DNA of 64,000 nucleotides from Apostichopus japonicus (Eukaryota; Echinodermata; Holothuroidea; Aspidochirotida; Stichopodidae): assembly GCF_037975245.1 (NCBI RefSeq), contig NC_092575.1:4891501-4955500 (forward strand). The letters are read 5' to 3'. The translations under genes were made by a program, and so were the position numbers. The notes under the pieces were generated by a model, which saw nothing but the letters and a program-made list of their open reading frames with translations, had not been told where the DNA came from and did no database searches. Below, piece after piece: positions 1 through 12,343 of the stretch. Position 1 is the first letter of the stretch, and each line of letters opens with the position of its first letter.

Positions 1-400
1 TTCACTTCAAATTTGTTAATTTCTTCCCAAATTTCTCTTCAAACTTTCCCATTTTTCTTAAAATTACAAATTTCTCTTCAAACTTTCCCATTTTTCTTAA
101 AATTACCGTCTTTTTTATCAAATTTACCAAATATTTCTTCAAACTTTTCATGTTCCTTAAATTTCCGAAATTTGACAAACAGAACTCTTACAGCCTCAAA
201 ACTGGTAGAAACCAAACATTCATCAAATAAACATTAAAAAACTTTACATTCAAAGGGAAAAGTTAAAGCAACACAACTTGTTTGCTTTAAAGTACCAAAC
301 GAAAATATAAACCAACCATATCCAGCAACTTATGCAAGAATTATTTGTTAACCAAAATAACATTTCCATAGCTCTTAACTTAATATGTAAGTCTCAAACT

Positions 401-920
401 GTTCCACAAAACAAGTTCGACAGCCAAATATACCACAATATGACAAAGAACTAAGCAAAACATTTCTTTAAAAGTTCAGCAAATTTCTAATTATTTAACT
501 ACAAAACGGAACATTAGCATACACAATAACGTAGCTAAATTCTATTACCATTGCCAACGTCAGAATGTGCATGAAGTTTTATGCATAGGGGATTACATGT
601 TAAAAAAAATGCATTTTCGATGCAAAAATACCTAAACCTAATACATAAACTGTACCGAGTTGGTATATGTTCCACAAAACAAGTTCGACAGCCAAATAGA
701 CCACAAAATGACAAAGAACTAAGCAAAACATTTCTTTAAAAGTTCAGCAAATTTCTAATTATTTAACTACAAAACGGAACATTAGCATACACAATAACGT
801 AGCTAAATTCTATTACCATTACCAGTTTTATGCATAGGGGATTTACACGTTAAAAAAATATGCATTTTCGATGCAAAAATACCTAAACCTAATACCTAAA
901 CTGTACCGAGTTGGTATATG
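401..920. repeat. Tandem duplication, ~268-bp unit, two copies
   Basis: The block starting gttccacaaaacaagttcga at 401 recurs at 669. Both copies continue through matching sequence to a shared end containing tgtaccgagttggtat. The second copy lacks about 18 bases near 823, so the copies have diverged by small indels. Confidence 0.85.
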
Positions 921-1062
921 ACCAACTCGGTACAGTACCGAGTTGGCATTTCTAAACTGTACCGAGTTGGTCATGACCAACTTGGTACTGTGCCGAGTTG
1001 GTATACCAACTCGGTACGTACCGAGTTGGTACATGTGCCGAGTTGGTTTTGTACTGAGTTGA
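898..1062. repeat. Palindrome cluster built from CCGAGTTGG words
   Basis: About ten copies of a 13-15-bp word around ACCGAGTTGGT lie in both orientations within 165 bases, and one more at the end of the first duplication unit near 655. Adjacent head-to-head copies form perfect or near-perfect palindromes that could extrude cruciforms. The function is unknown; it could be a transposon terminus or a satellite seed. Confidence 0.8.
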
Positions 1063-2827
1063 CTGACATTCGGTCTACCTACCTAGTCTACCTTTTTGTT
1101 TAAGTGCCATCCTACCCTCCAGTTTGCACAAAAATATGCAGATTAGCAACATTAGCCTAATTTTAGAAACAATTTGTGTCTTTGCCTCCTAGTCTTAGAA
1201 CTGCAATAATAGACCTACTGTACTGTAGTATATTATGTTTAGGCCTAGGCCCTAAGTAACATAACCACTGCGGAACACAATGGCAAGCATTTTATACAAT
1301 TTACTTCCAGCCATAAAAGGTGATTTTTTTCTCCACGCTCCTAATGCAGGCACAAACATATGTACAATGTTTTTTTCATCGCAATTTAGAACTTTGCCAG
1401 AAAATGTGCACAGAAAATCGAGGCCTAGGCCAAGCTTGTCAGACTCTATAGGCTACTGTTCATTAAAGTAACTTGTGCTATGTACTACTGCTACTGTAGT
1501 TCTGGATTAGTTGGTTAAGAAAATGAAACATGGATCCAACACAACAAGAAGAATTATGAGCTGTATGGAATTTTAACTGGAAATTAAGCACTTTTTCATA
1601 CTGTTGGGGTAAATTGATGGTATGTTGTTCATGGTGACTTTGTGTGTCCCATAACGTTGCTTAGCCGAGTGTATTAACGATACCAATAGAGAGAGAGAGA
1701 GAGAGGGTGCTTTTACACTAGACCCGGATCTGATCACCTGATCATATCAGGAGATCACATTACCAGTGAACCATAACATGCCTAGATCCAGGCGTATTTA
1801 CACTTAGCTCACATACTCTGATCCTCCCTGTGCACAGCGAGTGCTATTAGGCTAGTTGCAACTAGAGTACCAACTTAAGTGTCAACATGTCAACTTTCCA
1901 AAATTCCAGTTAACACAGTAATTCCGAACGCCTTTACAGTAAGTCTTCTAGAAATGTCCATGAACGGCGACACTGTGGGAGGGAGACTTTAATGCCAAAC
2001 AGCTTATTTTACTTGCAAGAAGAGGAATTAAAGAAGGAAAACTATTGCACTGTTATTTGGATATTGTAGGTTTGGTGCAACTTACGATGGTATTATTTGA
2101 TACGATTGTGTGCTGCACCCAATAACGCTCTGTACTACTAGGGCAATTGCAGCACTGTAGGTAGCTCACTATAGAATTTGAATTTGGAGGAGGTCATATG
2201 AAGTCAACAAACGCCAAACATTTACTTCACTCCCCTCTTACCTGTCTCTCTAAGCTAACCCACCTACCAACATAATATCGCAAGGGAAGCTTGGACAGAT
2301 TGCATTTTTGGTATGTAATTGTACCACATTGAGTACAAGAAGCCTCATGTTGTGGGCAGAGGTCAATGGTCATTTGAATTCACCAGAGGTCAAATTGTGA
2401 AACTATGTTTTACACAATTTATTTCAACAAGGACAGATGTCATATTTATTATATTGATGTATCAGTATCACATTTAGTACAAGTTTGCCTGTTGTTGAGG
2501 TCAATGGTCATTTCAGGACAGCATGTGACATTGTGAATTTATTGTTTGTTTCACTGTATAACTAAGATCAAGTTATTACTGTATGTTGTACACCCTCACT
2601 ATACATTACGCCAGTTACATGAAGAAAACTGCCTATGTAACATCATCGAAACCACAATTCTGGTTGAAATAGTGCCGTAAACTGTAAACCTTCAACTTTC
2701 AACTATTTCTTTAAAATTTCTGTCTTGCTTTCCTCAGAAATAATTCCTAAAGAAAAGAACCTAATATTCCAGAGGAACCTAATATTGATACCACAAGGAG
2801 CTCTGTAGTGGAGTTGTCACTGTTTCG

Positions 2828-5800
2828 ATGTCAACGGCGGCTATAGTGGTACCATTATGTCTGGTCGGAGGTTACAGTGTAATCTCTGCTGTCCTGTTCA
2901 AGTTTCCTCACTTCCTGCACAAGAAAAAGAAAAATGGAGTCCAGGCATCCTTAATCGCTCATAGGGGTGGTAAGATTATTGTCGTCAATTTCTCTAAATT
3001 TCATCGATATATGTAAATACTCAATTGTTAATTGTAGTCGTGAGTGTCTTCCTAATATGTGTTTCACATTCTACCCCTGGGAATACCCACCCCCATCCTA
3101 TCACCCCTTCTAAGACATCACTCTCTTATTGTGATATTTTTTGTTAACTAGTTTGCAAAAGTTTCTGAATGCGATGTTGACAATTTTGAAAAATTTGGTC
3201 GGTTGAATATTCTTGAAGTTTGTGTTTATCTGAAAAGTTGGTCAGGATTAAATCTTCTTGAATCTTGTTCTTTAATCTTCAATTTTGCATTCCCTCCACA
3301 GGCGCAGGTGAGAATCTAGAAAACACAATAACAGCATTTCAACAGTGAGTGACTCTTGACTGCAAATCATATATACGGGTTTAACTGTTTGTGTGTATGA
3401 CTGTATACATGTGTGAATTCATTAAAGGGTCATTGGTATCAGTCTCAAATGGTAGCAAGCCAAAAAAAGTGCTAAACTATCAAATTTATGTACAATCCAC
3501 GATGAAATTACCCTTCAAATCATTCTCAGAAATGGGGGGGGGAGTGGAAGGGGGGTGGGTGGCAATAAAAGTAATTGCTGAAGATTTTTCATGTCACATA
3601 CATGTTTCTAGTGCTGAACAAATTTGGCTACTTTGCAATCATTTTGCCATTTTCACTCAAACCATATCATATCCTCAGTGAGTCATTTTTTATGTTTTGG
3701 GGATTATCTCTATAATTTTTAAAAAAATTAAACCAAAAGGATTTTATTTATCATGGGTGGTAACATTACTGAAGGATTGGACAATGGGTTGCACTAGATG
3801 AGGTGTCTAGTTCTCTTATGTTGTTTATTCATAAAGATGAACTTTGGCATATAAATTTCTAATTTTATTTTGAACTATCTTTTCAAGTGTACTGATAATC
3901 TTTTTGAACCAATAAGAGATAATGTGTGCAGTAAAGCTGTCACCTTCTCATATTTTTGTTGTTTTGTGATTCCTTGCCGAAGGCTCAAGGAATCTATGCG
4001 ATGGTGATTGCGTGTGTGCGTGTGTGTGTGTATGTGACGCCCTTAGCTCGTAAACACGATAACTCAACAATGGCAGTTTGGATTGAAGTCATACTTGGTA
4101 GATATATGCACCATACTGAGTAGAAGAACCCTTGCTCATCTCATGAATAATAATGAGGTCACAGGGTCAAATGTAAAAATCTTCAAATGCTAATAATTCC
4201 GCAACCAACAATCATAATTTATTTATACTTGGTATTAATATATTGGCAGATAGCAGGTACATGGTGATATATTTTCAAGTTGGTATTATGCATATTTATA
4301 AGGGGGCGGGGCTTAACCTTGCTGATCAATTTAATCATCAATGACGAAAGCTTGGGATGATAATCTCAATTGGCAAGGAATCACAATAAGTCCATTAGCT
4401 TTCTCATTTTTCTTTCAGTGCCATCGACATCGGTATGGACATGCTGGAGATAGACTGTCAGCTCACCAAAGACAAACAAGTCGTCGTGTCCCACGACAAC
4501 AACGTAGTCAGGACAACCGGTGAAAAAGTGCTCATATCGGACACAAACTACGAGGTAGGCTAATTCATTGATGGATAGGAGTTAAAAATTCAGACCTGGA
4601 TCATGAGCAAAGATTCTTATGAATGTGTGTTTCTGGTTTGGTGGGGTGTGAATTTGTGGAGAGGCAAGGGGAGAGGAGGGACAAGGGGAGGGGGAAAGGG
4701 GGAGAAAGAAGAAGGAGAAATGGAAAGAGGAGGGCAGAGGGGGGGGGGAGGCCAAGGGGGAGGGAAGGAAGGTGATCCATTGCAAAAATTTCTGTTTCTG
4801 TCCGTTGTTGTCCCTATCCGGTTTGATTGAGCCAAAAAGGTTATGCAGCCGTGAGTTTTGTGATTGAGGTGAAAATTTTTCTATGTTTAATGATTAATTT
4901 GAACTTTTGAAGAACAATTGGTGAAAAGTTATTATGTACCTCATTTAGAGATTGCAGACTTGGGGCGGGCCGGGGGGTGGGGGCAGTAGAGGGACAGGCA
5001 GTGAGGGGGACGTGGGAGGGATGATCCATATCACACCATACAGTTAGTCATTGTCCCAGTAACAGACAAATGGACGAAATAAGCCACGACAGTTACGTTG
5101 GATGTATGTATTCTAGTGTTAGACTGTGAACAAAAAAAATTTCTGAAAATTGTTGTTGTAAATAACCTTTCGGATAATAGCATATGTGGATTTTCCATTC
5201 CTACAAACTATTTGTCACTAACAGAACTTAAATTGATACCTTTTAAGTATATTTCCTGCATAATTTTTTACACTCATATCTTTCATTCTTGTGTTTTTAG
5301 GATCTTCCATGCATTCAGAAAGGTTTAAAGGTTACCTTTTGTAAAGGTTAGTACAATATAAAAATACTACTATTGTTGCTCAGACTATCTCATCCTGGTT
5401 AATCATTCCTTTGTAAGGTTTAGTTCTCACATTTCCAATCAGGTATAAAGTGTCACATCAGGCTGTATCTATCAACTCCTGTACGTAGTTCTATGAAAGA
5501 CGTCTGAATTTATTAACCGATGAATTGACAATGGATTCTATTATTCTAATATTCTAACCTACTATTTGTTATCTAATATTTGTTCATAAATATTGTCATA
5601 CTGGACAGTAATCTGTACACTACCACTGTACACTACCAAGTTTGAACTTTGACCCTTCATAAGTACTGGTTGCTGATTACCAATTTTTACCATAGTGATT
5701 TGAAAAAATATTTTCGATCTTGCAAACAAATTGTCAGTAATCTTTTGATATATATGTAAATGTACACTGCTACAAAACATCACAGGTCAGTCAAAGAATT

Positions 5801-8800
5801 GGCTGTCAGGACTTGAGTATAACAATGGATTAGTTTTATTTATGAAAGGTTTGGTTTGAATTTGAGAATGTTGCATTTGGGATTCAGTAACTTTGAAGAT
5901 ACTAGCAGCCACTACAGACACCACATGGGGCTTGAAACAGTGGAAGGGAACAATTTCTAAAAGTTTTTCAGTCCAATCTGACTATTGGCCTTTTCAGTGA
6001 TTTGATCTAACATTTTCCCCGAGCCTTTCTCACAATATTCCCTTCCTGAGAAGCTTGATAGCATCACGACCAACTTGCAAACCATCGTCAAAGTCGTTAA
6101 ATGAAGAGTTTCACCGATTTAATTTGGTATCGTCCTTCTTGTGGTGAATATACTTAGTAGCTTGTACTGTCAACTGATTTTTGCTCACATTGAATATTCA
6201 TGTAGATAAATGGTGTCACAGCGACTCGGAGGATTGCCAGATACCACTCCTGAAGAAGGTCTTTGAAACATTTCCCAACGTAGCGATCAACCTGGATATA
6301 AAGGAACACAATGCTGAGCTCATTGAAGAGGTAATTTTTAGCTCATACCAGCATGCTGGTGTGAGCTATTGTTACAGTGCGGCGTCTATCACTCTATCAT
6401 TCTATCACTCTATCACTCTATCATTCTATCACTCTATCCGTCAACAATTGGTAAAACCGCTCTCACTCACACAGTGTTTAATGGAATTTCATGAAACTTG
6501 GACACAAGCACCATTGGGTATAGGGCCATCAGAGATGGTCCGAAATTTGGGGTCAAAGGTCACCTGTGGGCCGTAATGGGCCATTTTGTGGAAATACGCA
6601 AAATGCTTCTTCTCCTACAGATTCCATGGTACAATGTTGAGGGTTTGTCACGATAGTACTATGGTAGTTTTACCTTCAGGGTGTTCATGAATTTTAGATC
6701 AAAGATCAACTAGGGGTCTTTTGTGGCACGGGCCGCGGCCCTATATTTTCAAATTGCTCCTGTTCGTACAGTGTATGGCCAATTATAATGAAACTTGGTC
6801 ACAATGTTCCTCGGGATGAGAGTTACGAGGGGTGTTCGGAAAATTGAGGTCAAATGTCATTTAGGGGGTCATCAGGGGTCATTCTTTGTAATATTTTCAA
6901 TTATCTCAATCTCCTCAAGATTTTGATGGATCATATTCAAAGTTCAACTGATGATTGTTGGATTGTGTATGAATAAGGTGATGCCTGAAAATTTTTGGTC
7001 AAAAGTTAATTAATTACAATTAATCCCCATTGTTTAAAAAAATCTAAGCCTTCACTTTTTGCCAAAGCTCCTTTAATTTGTCTCCCACCCTCTGCAGTGT
7101 TTGTTTACATTTGTGGTTAAGCTCTGCAGAGGCTGTTAGTGGAATTAAAGCAGGACTGGGAGTTGTTATTAACTGTTGAACTGTAAGCATGAGAGCCCTA
7201 TAGCCAATCAGCACTTGCCGATTCTTAGAAGTCTTTGAGCCTGAGGTATGTAGGCAGCTTGTGAAGTTGTATAGGGAGTGCTTGTGAAGTTATTTCTGCT
7301 CAGGTAGAGGGGAGAAAGTTTAATAGGGTAGGTCAGTGGTATTGTCTGAGAGAGTGGGTAAAATAGGATTTAAAGGGGAAAATAGGAATTATAGCCAGTG
7401 GTGTGGCCAGGGTTCTTCTAACGGAGGGGGGGGGGGGTATCCCTCATGGGCCCAAAATTGGTTTTGTGGGCCATACATTTTTAAGCTTGAAAAGGTATGA
7501 GCTTCTGCACCATTGGTGCTCTAGTTGGCATCTATCAAAGTTCTAAAAAATGAGGACCCAAGTCTGTTTTCCGTTTTGAGAATGGATTTATTCTCAGCAG
7601 AAATTTAAAAGAGCACATGCTACACTGCAATTTGAGTGCACAATGGGACATATCTCCTCCCCCTACTCACTCCCCCACCATCCCCAAACCTCTCTGTTAC
7701 ATCTCCCACATTTTGCAATCTTCTCCCACCTCTCTTAACTAGGTGATTTCAGGCTGATATGAAAGTTTGTGTATTAACTTTTGTAGAAAGATTTTTTATA
7801 AGTGGCATGCAGATGCGTCTTATTGAATAGAAAAACTCAATTGCTTTTGGTAGAGGTCAAAGGTCATCTGGGTCACCAGCAGTCAAACTCTGGAGAATAA
7901 TGGTAGAATCAGGACATAGATATTATAATAGCTGTTTCTGGTGAATAAGCAGAAGTCTATTGCAATGAAGTAATAGAAACTTCAATGCATTTTTGAATTC
8001 TGTTTTTTTTTCTCCGTAGGTTTTAGAGATAATTAAGAAATATGACAGAGAAGAGATCACAGTGGTTGGAAACGTTAAAGAAAGCGTTACGGCTGCGGTG
8101 CGAAAAAAGGTAAAATCATACGATATTAATATTACAAGGCATTATTTCTAATAAATGTTTTCGTGGTAATACACTCCCCTAGCTCACTTCTTCCCACTGC
8201 AAAAACTCACTTGTGACATTTCAACTGTAAGCAACCAATAAACTATATAGTATACCCCAAAAGGTCCTTGAAACTCATTTTATCTCAGTCTGGTCGTTGA
8301 ATACATTGAGTGGACACTTCACTATGTAATTCCTAAAATTTGATCTAAATTCAAACTATTTTGGATCTCTGACGTGAGATAACCAGTCTCATATCCTGTG
8401 ACTCCATCGTTGCGTTACTCCAAATGGAAGCAAGGATCTTCACGTATTGTATGGTATATCAGGTTGTTTGGATGATAATCCTGCCCGCATGGAAATCGAG
8501 ACTTTGAATGTTCAGGGCTCTGACCTGGATAGATGTAGGGAGTGAGAACTAGCCATCCAAGGTACACAGATCTGCAACATTGCTGGTGAGGGGTTTGCAA
8601 ATATGTATTACAGAAATGCAGGTGGCTAGTTTGTTCGCCTGATCTTGATGCATTTGGCTAACAGTTCTCCCAGAGGTCATAAAAAAATACTCCTGGAGCT
8701 TATATAACATTTCTTGTCGAGTTTGATAAATCTTTGCATTTATAAAGGGTCTTGGGGATGGAATTTGTCAGAAAAAATGGATGCAATAGTTAAAGGCATC

Positions 8801-10683
8801 TGGAAATCATGTAAGTGGGAAGTCCAGGGCAGACTCTTAGTTTGATTCATTGTAATTCTCTTAAAAGTCCTACAGACATCTAGTCAATTAAGCCCCATAT
8901 TCAGTGCATTTGTTGTGTACATTTGGAAACCCAATGAATATGTGCAAACTACGACATGGAATGTTGCGCTCATCAAAATGTCTTATTCTAGCCCTTAATA
9001 AGTTAACCCCTCATTTACAAGCCCACATAAATCATTTGAATTATGTGATGTTCCTCTTTTCAAAGAAGAAATATAAAATATTTCCCAAAAAATTGCCTTA
9101 GGCCCACAAACGTGTGTTCAGTGTCCTTGAAAGGAAGGTTGTAGAAACAAAGGGATGACATAACAGAAAATTAGGCAGTCACTCCCTGTACATCATCAAT
9201 GTGCATAATTAGCTAATGTTTATTCATAAGTGCATGACTTTGGTGGATTTTGATGAGCTATTCTCATGATTTCTAATGCCTATTAGAGTGATTAGGACAA
9301 CATTGTTCACAGGTATCTGTAGACCTTTTTTTAAGTTAAGTCATATATTTAAATCGATCTAAATTGAGGGATAACCTCAACAAATCTTCTGTAGAATTAA
9401 GGGTTCTCTTTTATTCTCTCTGTATTGCAGGCCCCGAACATCCCGACCATTTTCAGTAGTACTGGTATACTAAAACTCATCCTGTGTTGCTACACCGGCC
9501 TTTTACCATTCGTTCCTCTCAAAGATTCGTTTCTGGAAATTCCAGTCGGCTCTGTGTTTCGGAAAGTATTGTGAGTGTTAATTTGCCATGTACCAATCAA
9601 CATCAATTCAAAGAGTTAGTTACAAATTACCATCAATCATGATTAATCTAAGGTGACCATATTTTGTCCAGAAAAATTGAGGCATGATATTGATGTTGAG
9701 CCATCGTCCCTTCAAGGGTTAGGACCTACCCTACACTGTATGTTTAAACAGGGGGGGACAACAGAGGGGTGACACACGATTCCACAGTGTTTGCAGTCCT
9801 GGTCAAATACCCAAGTTTATAACACCTTACCATGAAACAAGTCCAATAATACAACATGGTGTTTTTCAAGTCAATTACTGGATATCTGTGAACTGTGAAT
9901 TCAATTCACGTTTGCAGTTGTAAAACTAGTTGTAAAATTACCTCTACTAACCGGATGCCAGACAGGTAAATTATTTAGGGACCGTTTTGACAATTCAGCA
10001 AATTTTCATTTAGGGTGGGGGACCACTGGACCCCCCACCCAAAGCATCCCCCTCCTTTCATAAGATACTTCATTTATATCTGGCCCTCCCAACCAAGTGA
10101 TTTCTTAGTCTGATGTACGTTTTCTACCCAGAAATTTCTAATGGTTTCACTAGTGGTTTTCATCTGCAGGTACTGTGTGTCTTTTTTTCTCTTCCAGTGG
10201 TGATGCGGGACCCTGGTATCTTCACTTATTGCTGAGGATTTATGACGGATTGCTTATTCGGAAATTTCTCTTTAGACATTTACAAAGGAGAGGTATCAAG
10301 GTGAGCATTATACTTTACACATTAATATGGAACCGTTTTGAAACAAAGAACTTTCCATCCTCTGCTCGTTAGCTTTATCCTGTTATCTGGGGTGCATCGT
10401 TCTACAACACCTATACATTTTGTTAACATTGTACTGAGCAAATTTTAATCCCCTCCACCTTTCTGTGGGATTGTGAATAAGTGTTTCCTCATGATAAATG
10501 TATGCCAAAATGTGGTTTTCTTTTAACATGTTTCTGCAGGTTTATCTTTGGGTTTTGAATGATGAGGAGGAGTGGAGACTTGCCCATAAGCTGGAGGTAG
10601 ATGGAGTCATGACAGACTATCCAACCTCGTTGAAAGAGTTTGTCGAAGAAGCGGATTGCAAGTACCCTCCTAAGCGCAATTGA
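2828..10683 (+). CDS. GDPD1: Glycerophosphodiester phosphodiesterase domain protein (GDPD1-like)
   Basis: Nine exons: 2828-2969, 3302-3344, 4419-4554, 5301-5346, 6206-6330, 8020-8109, 9431-9570, 10198-10300, 10540-10683. They join without frame breaks into 322 aa; the human family members are about 314-318 aa. Family knowledge: membrane GDPD1/GDPD3/GDPD4-type enzymes cleave lysophospholipids and N-acylethanolamine lysophospholipids (lysophospholipase D activity). Visible: an N-terminal membrane segment (residues ~4-25), a short lysine-rich stretch (32-35), then the GDPD fold starting HRGGAGENLENT, with the catalytic or metal-binding candidates H45, E72, D74 and H87 all present (MLEID and VVVSHD motifs). 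A second hydrophobic stretch (TGLLPFVPL) and the conserved end VYLWVLN and GVMTDYPT follow. All introns are GT-AG. The start is the only ATG ahead of the membrane segment. It could be the orthologue of GDPD1 or of the GDPD1/GDPD3 ancestor. The gene is convergent with PIGS. Confidence 0.93.
3955..4340. repeat. Probable interspersed repeat in GDPD1 intron 2
   Basis: A short inverted pair (gattccttgccgaaggctcaaggaatc) opens a ~380-base stretch containing a GT run. Its text style (paired tests of 'tgaccttaa' and 'cttggt') resembles diverged interspersed elements seen elsewhere in the introns, such as 6330-7000. No coding remnant is visible. A single window cannot prove copy number. Confidence 0.35.
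4660..4775 (+). repeat. Polypurine G-rich tract in GDPD1 intron 3
   Basis: More than 100 bases of almost pure purine on the sense strand with many runs of three to ten G, capable of forming a G-quadruplex or triplex. A second G-rich patch lies at about 4962-5022. Both are in the intron between exons 3 and 4. Confidence 0.8.
6340..6440. repeat. 28-bp palindrome followed by ATCACTCT microsatellite
   Basis: Positions 6340-6367 form an imperfect palindrome, arms AGCTCATACCAGC and GCTGGTGTGAGCT. An array of atcactct/atcattct units follows (6386-6437), starting 10 bases after GDPD1 exon 5 ends. The sequence beyond it (to about 7000) looks like a diverged interspersed repeat with no coding capacity. 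Confidence 0.65.
7385..7515. repeat. Probable transposon fragment
   Basis: A segment with 'gtggtgtggccagggttcttc', a 13-base G run and 'gtgggcc' resembles eroded interspersed elements. Similar G-run pieces occur at about 9745-9775 and 10010-10060. No boundaries or target duplication can be fixed. Confidence 0.25.
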
Positions 10684-11395
10684 CTTACATATATGCAGAT
10701 TACCATATTCAAGTCTTCCCCTGTCAAACGGGGGAATTCCAGAGGTGCAATATTGGTAAAATTATTATTTTTCGGTCCCGGGTTCTTTGTTTCAATGTTT
10801 GAATAATCATGCCTGTGTGAAATTTTACGAGATATTTTACGAGAATTTAAATGTTTTTCTATGAGTAAAAACTCATCAAGCACAAGTTATGTTTATCAAA
10901 ACAGTCTATGGTATGTATAGGAACTTTTACTCTTAATATGCTAGATTTGTAAAAAACCAAAGATGTTCTAACCAATGCATTAGTTCAGAAACAGGTCAGT
11001 GTAACTTTTATCAGTACATTTCTAAGTAAAGCCTAATGTAAAGAATGTGTGGTACCACATTGATATACTTGTTTTTAGCAATATAGATAGAAAAAAAGAT
11101 AGAAAAAAAACGACAAAGTTTGCAGTACTGTTGAACCTTCTATATATATATTCTTTGACATCATCTCTTTGTTATCTGCAGTTGTTTCTTATGTGAAATG
11201 TAGGACGTTTTCTGAACACAATCACTTCTGACAATATTCATCAGAACTGGCATATTTATTTTGTACTTAAAAACTGGTTAGAAATACAAATACAAATGCA
11301 AAAGGAATTGGTGAATATGCATTTCTTCCTTAGACAGGCTTTCCCTGTCACACGACCCAGCTTCACGGCTGATGTATTTCCCGACATGATGTATA

Positions 11396-11885
11396 GCATG
11401 ATGTATATAGCATCATATCATGATCATAACACAGCATGATGTATATCATGATGTACATCCTGACATATCACAGCATGATGTATCATATCACAGCATCATA
11501 TCATAGCATGATGTATATAGCATCATATCATGATCATAACACAGCATGATGTATATCATGATGTACATCCTGACATATCACAGCATGATGTATCATATCA
11601 CAGCATCATATCATAGCATGATGTATATAGCATCATATCATGATCATAACACAGCATGATGTATATCATGATGTACATCCTGACATATCACAGCATGATG
11701 TATATAGCATCATATTACAGCATCATAGCATGATGTATATAGCATCATATCACAGCATCATATCATTATCATAACACAGCATGATGTATATCATGATGTA
11801 CATCCTGACATATCACAGCATGATTTATATAGCATCATATCACAGCATCATAGCATGTGTGATATTATAACATGATGTATATATC
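11396..11885. repeat. Minisatellite, ~110-bp higher-order unit
   Basis: The unit starting gcatgatgtatatagcatcat recurs at 396, 506 and 616 within the 11-kb block, then decays. It is itself built from shorter catgatgtat/catcatat words, so it is a hierarchical array. It lies about 700 bp downstream of the GDPD1 stop codon. Confidence 0.85.
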
Positions 11886-12149
11886 CTGACTTCCTCTGTA
11901 CTGCAGTGTCGTCGTCCTCCTTCAATGTTTCCCTCAAAACCCCAAGTCAGGCTTTTTTCCTGGCCTCCTCTGCATCTAATGTATGTATTTTAGATCCTCC
12001 TGCAATCAGGAACTCGTGAAAGAGCCATCATTGGCTTAATCAAAGACGCAAGCTGACCGAAGTCAGTCTCTTAGATTCATATTTAACGTCCATGATTATG
12101 AATTGTCAATCGTCAACAAAACTGTAACTGCACGACATACATTAATCTT

Positions 12150-12215
12150 GGAGTGACTCGAACTCGGGACCTTATGATTGAAAGGCACAGGCGTTAACCA
12201 CTGAGCTAACACTCC
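12150..12215 (-). repeat. tRNA-like sequence, probable SINE head or degenerate tRNA
   Basis: On the minus strand the 66 bases begin GGAGTGT and end TCACTCC, giving a six-pair acceptor stem. There is an A-box-like TTAGCTCAGTGGTTAACG and a B-box-like GGTCCCGAGTTCGAGTC. The anticodon arm is irregular (CCTT, 8-base loop, AAGG) and no anticodon can be assigned, so a functional tRNA is unlikely. Confidence 0.6.
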
Positions 12216-12343
12216 TTAGTGAGATCAGTGGGAGATAAACAGTGAGAGATAAACATGCTTTAAATGTTACAGAACATCTGTGCTGTGTCTTGTAGCAACT
12301 TGCGGACCGACTCACTATAAACTCCAATGACACTGACTGGCCT

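Larger units (their letters stand above)
1..2827. other. Intergenic region upstream of GDPD1
   Basis: AT-rich DNA with no supportable gene. All reading frames are short and lack domains or splice-consistent neighbours. It holds a short tandem repeat of a pyrimidine-rich ~40-bp unit (about 30-150), a 268-bp tandem duplication, a palindrome cluster and a GA run near 1690-1706. The GDPD1 promoter and 5' UTR should lie at its right end, but I see no TATA box or initiator I would defend. Confidence 0.6.

Noticed and set aside
12150-12215. Functional tRNA gene
   Set aside because: Irregular anticodon arm, no assignable anticodon, a mismatch in the acceptor stem; more likely SINE-derived.
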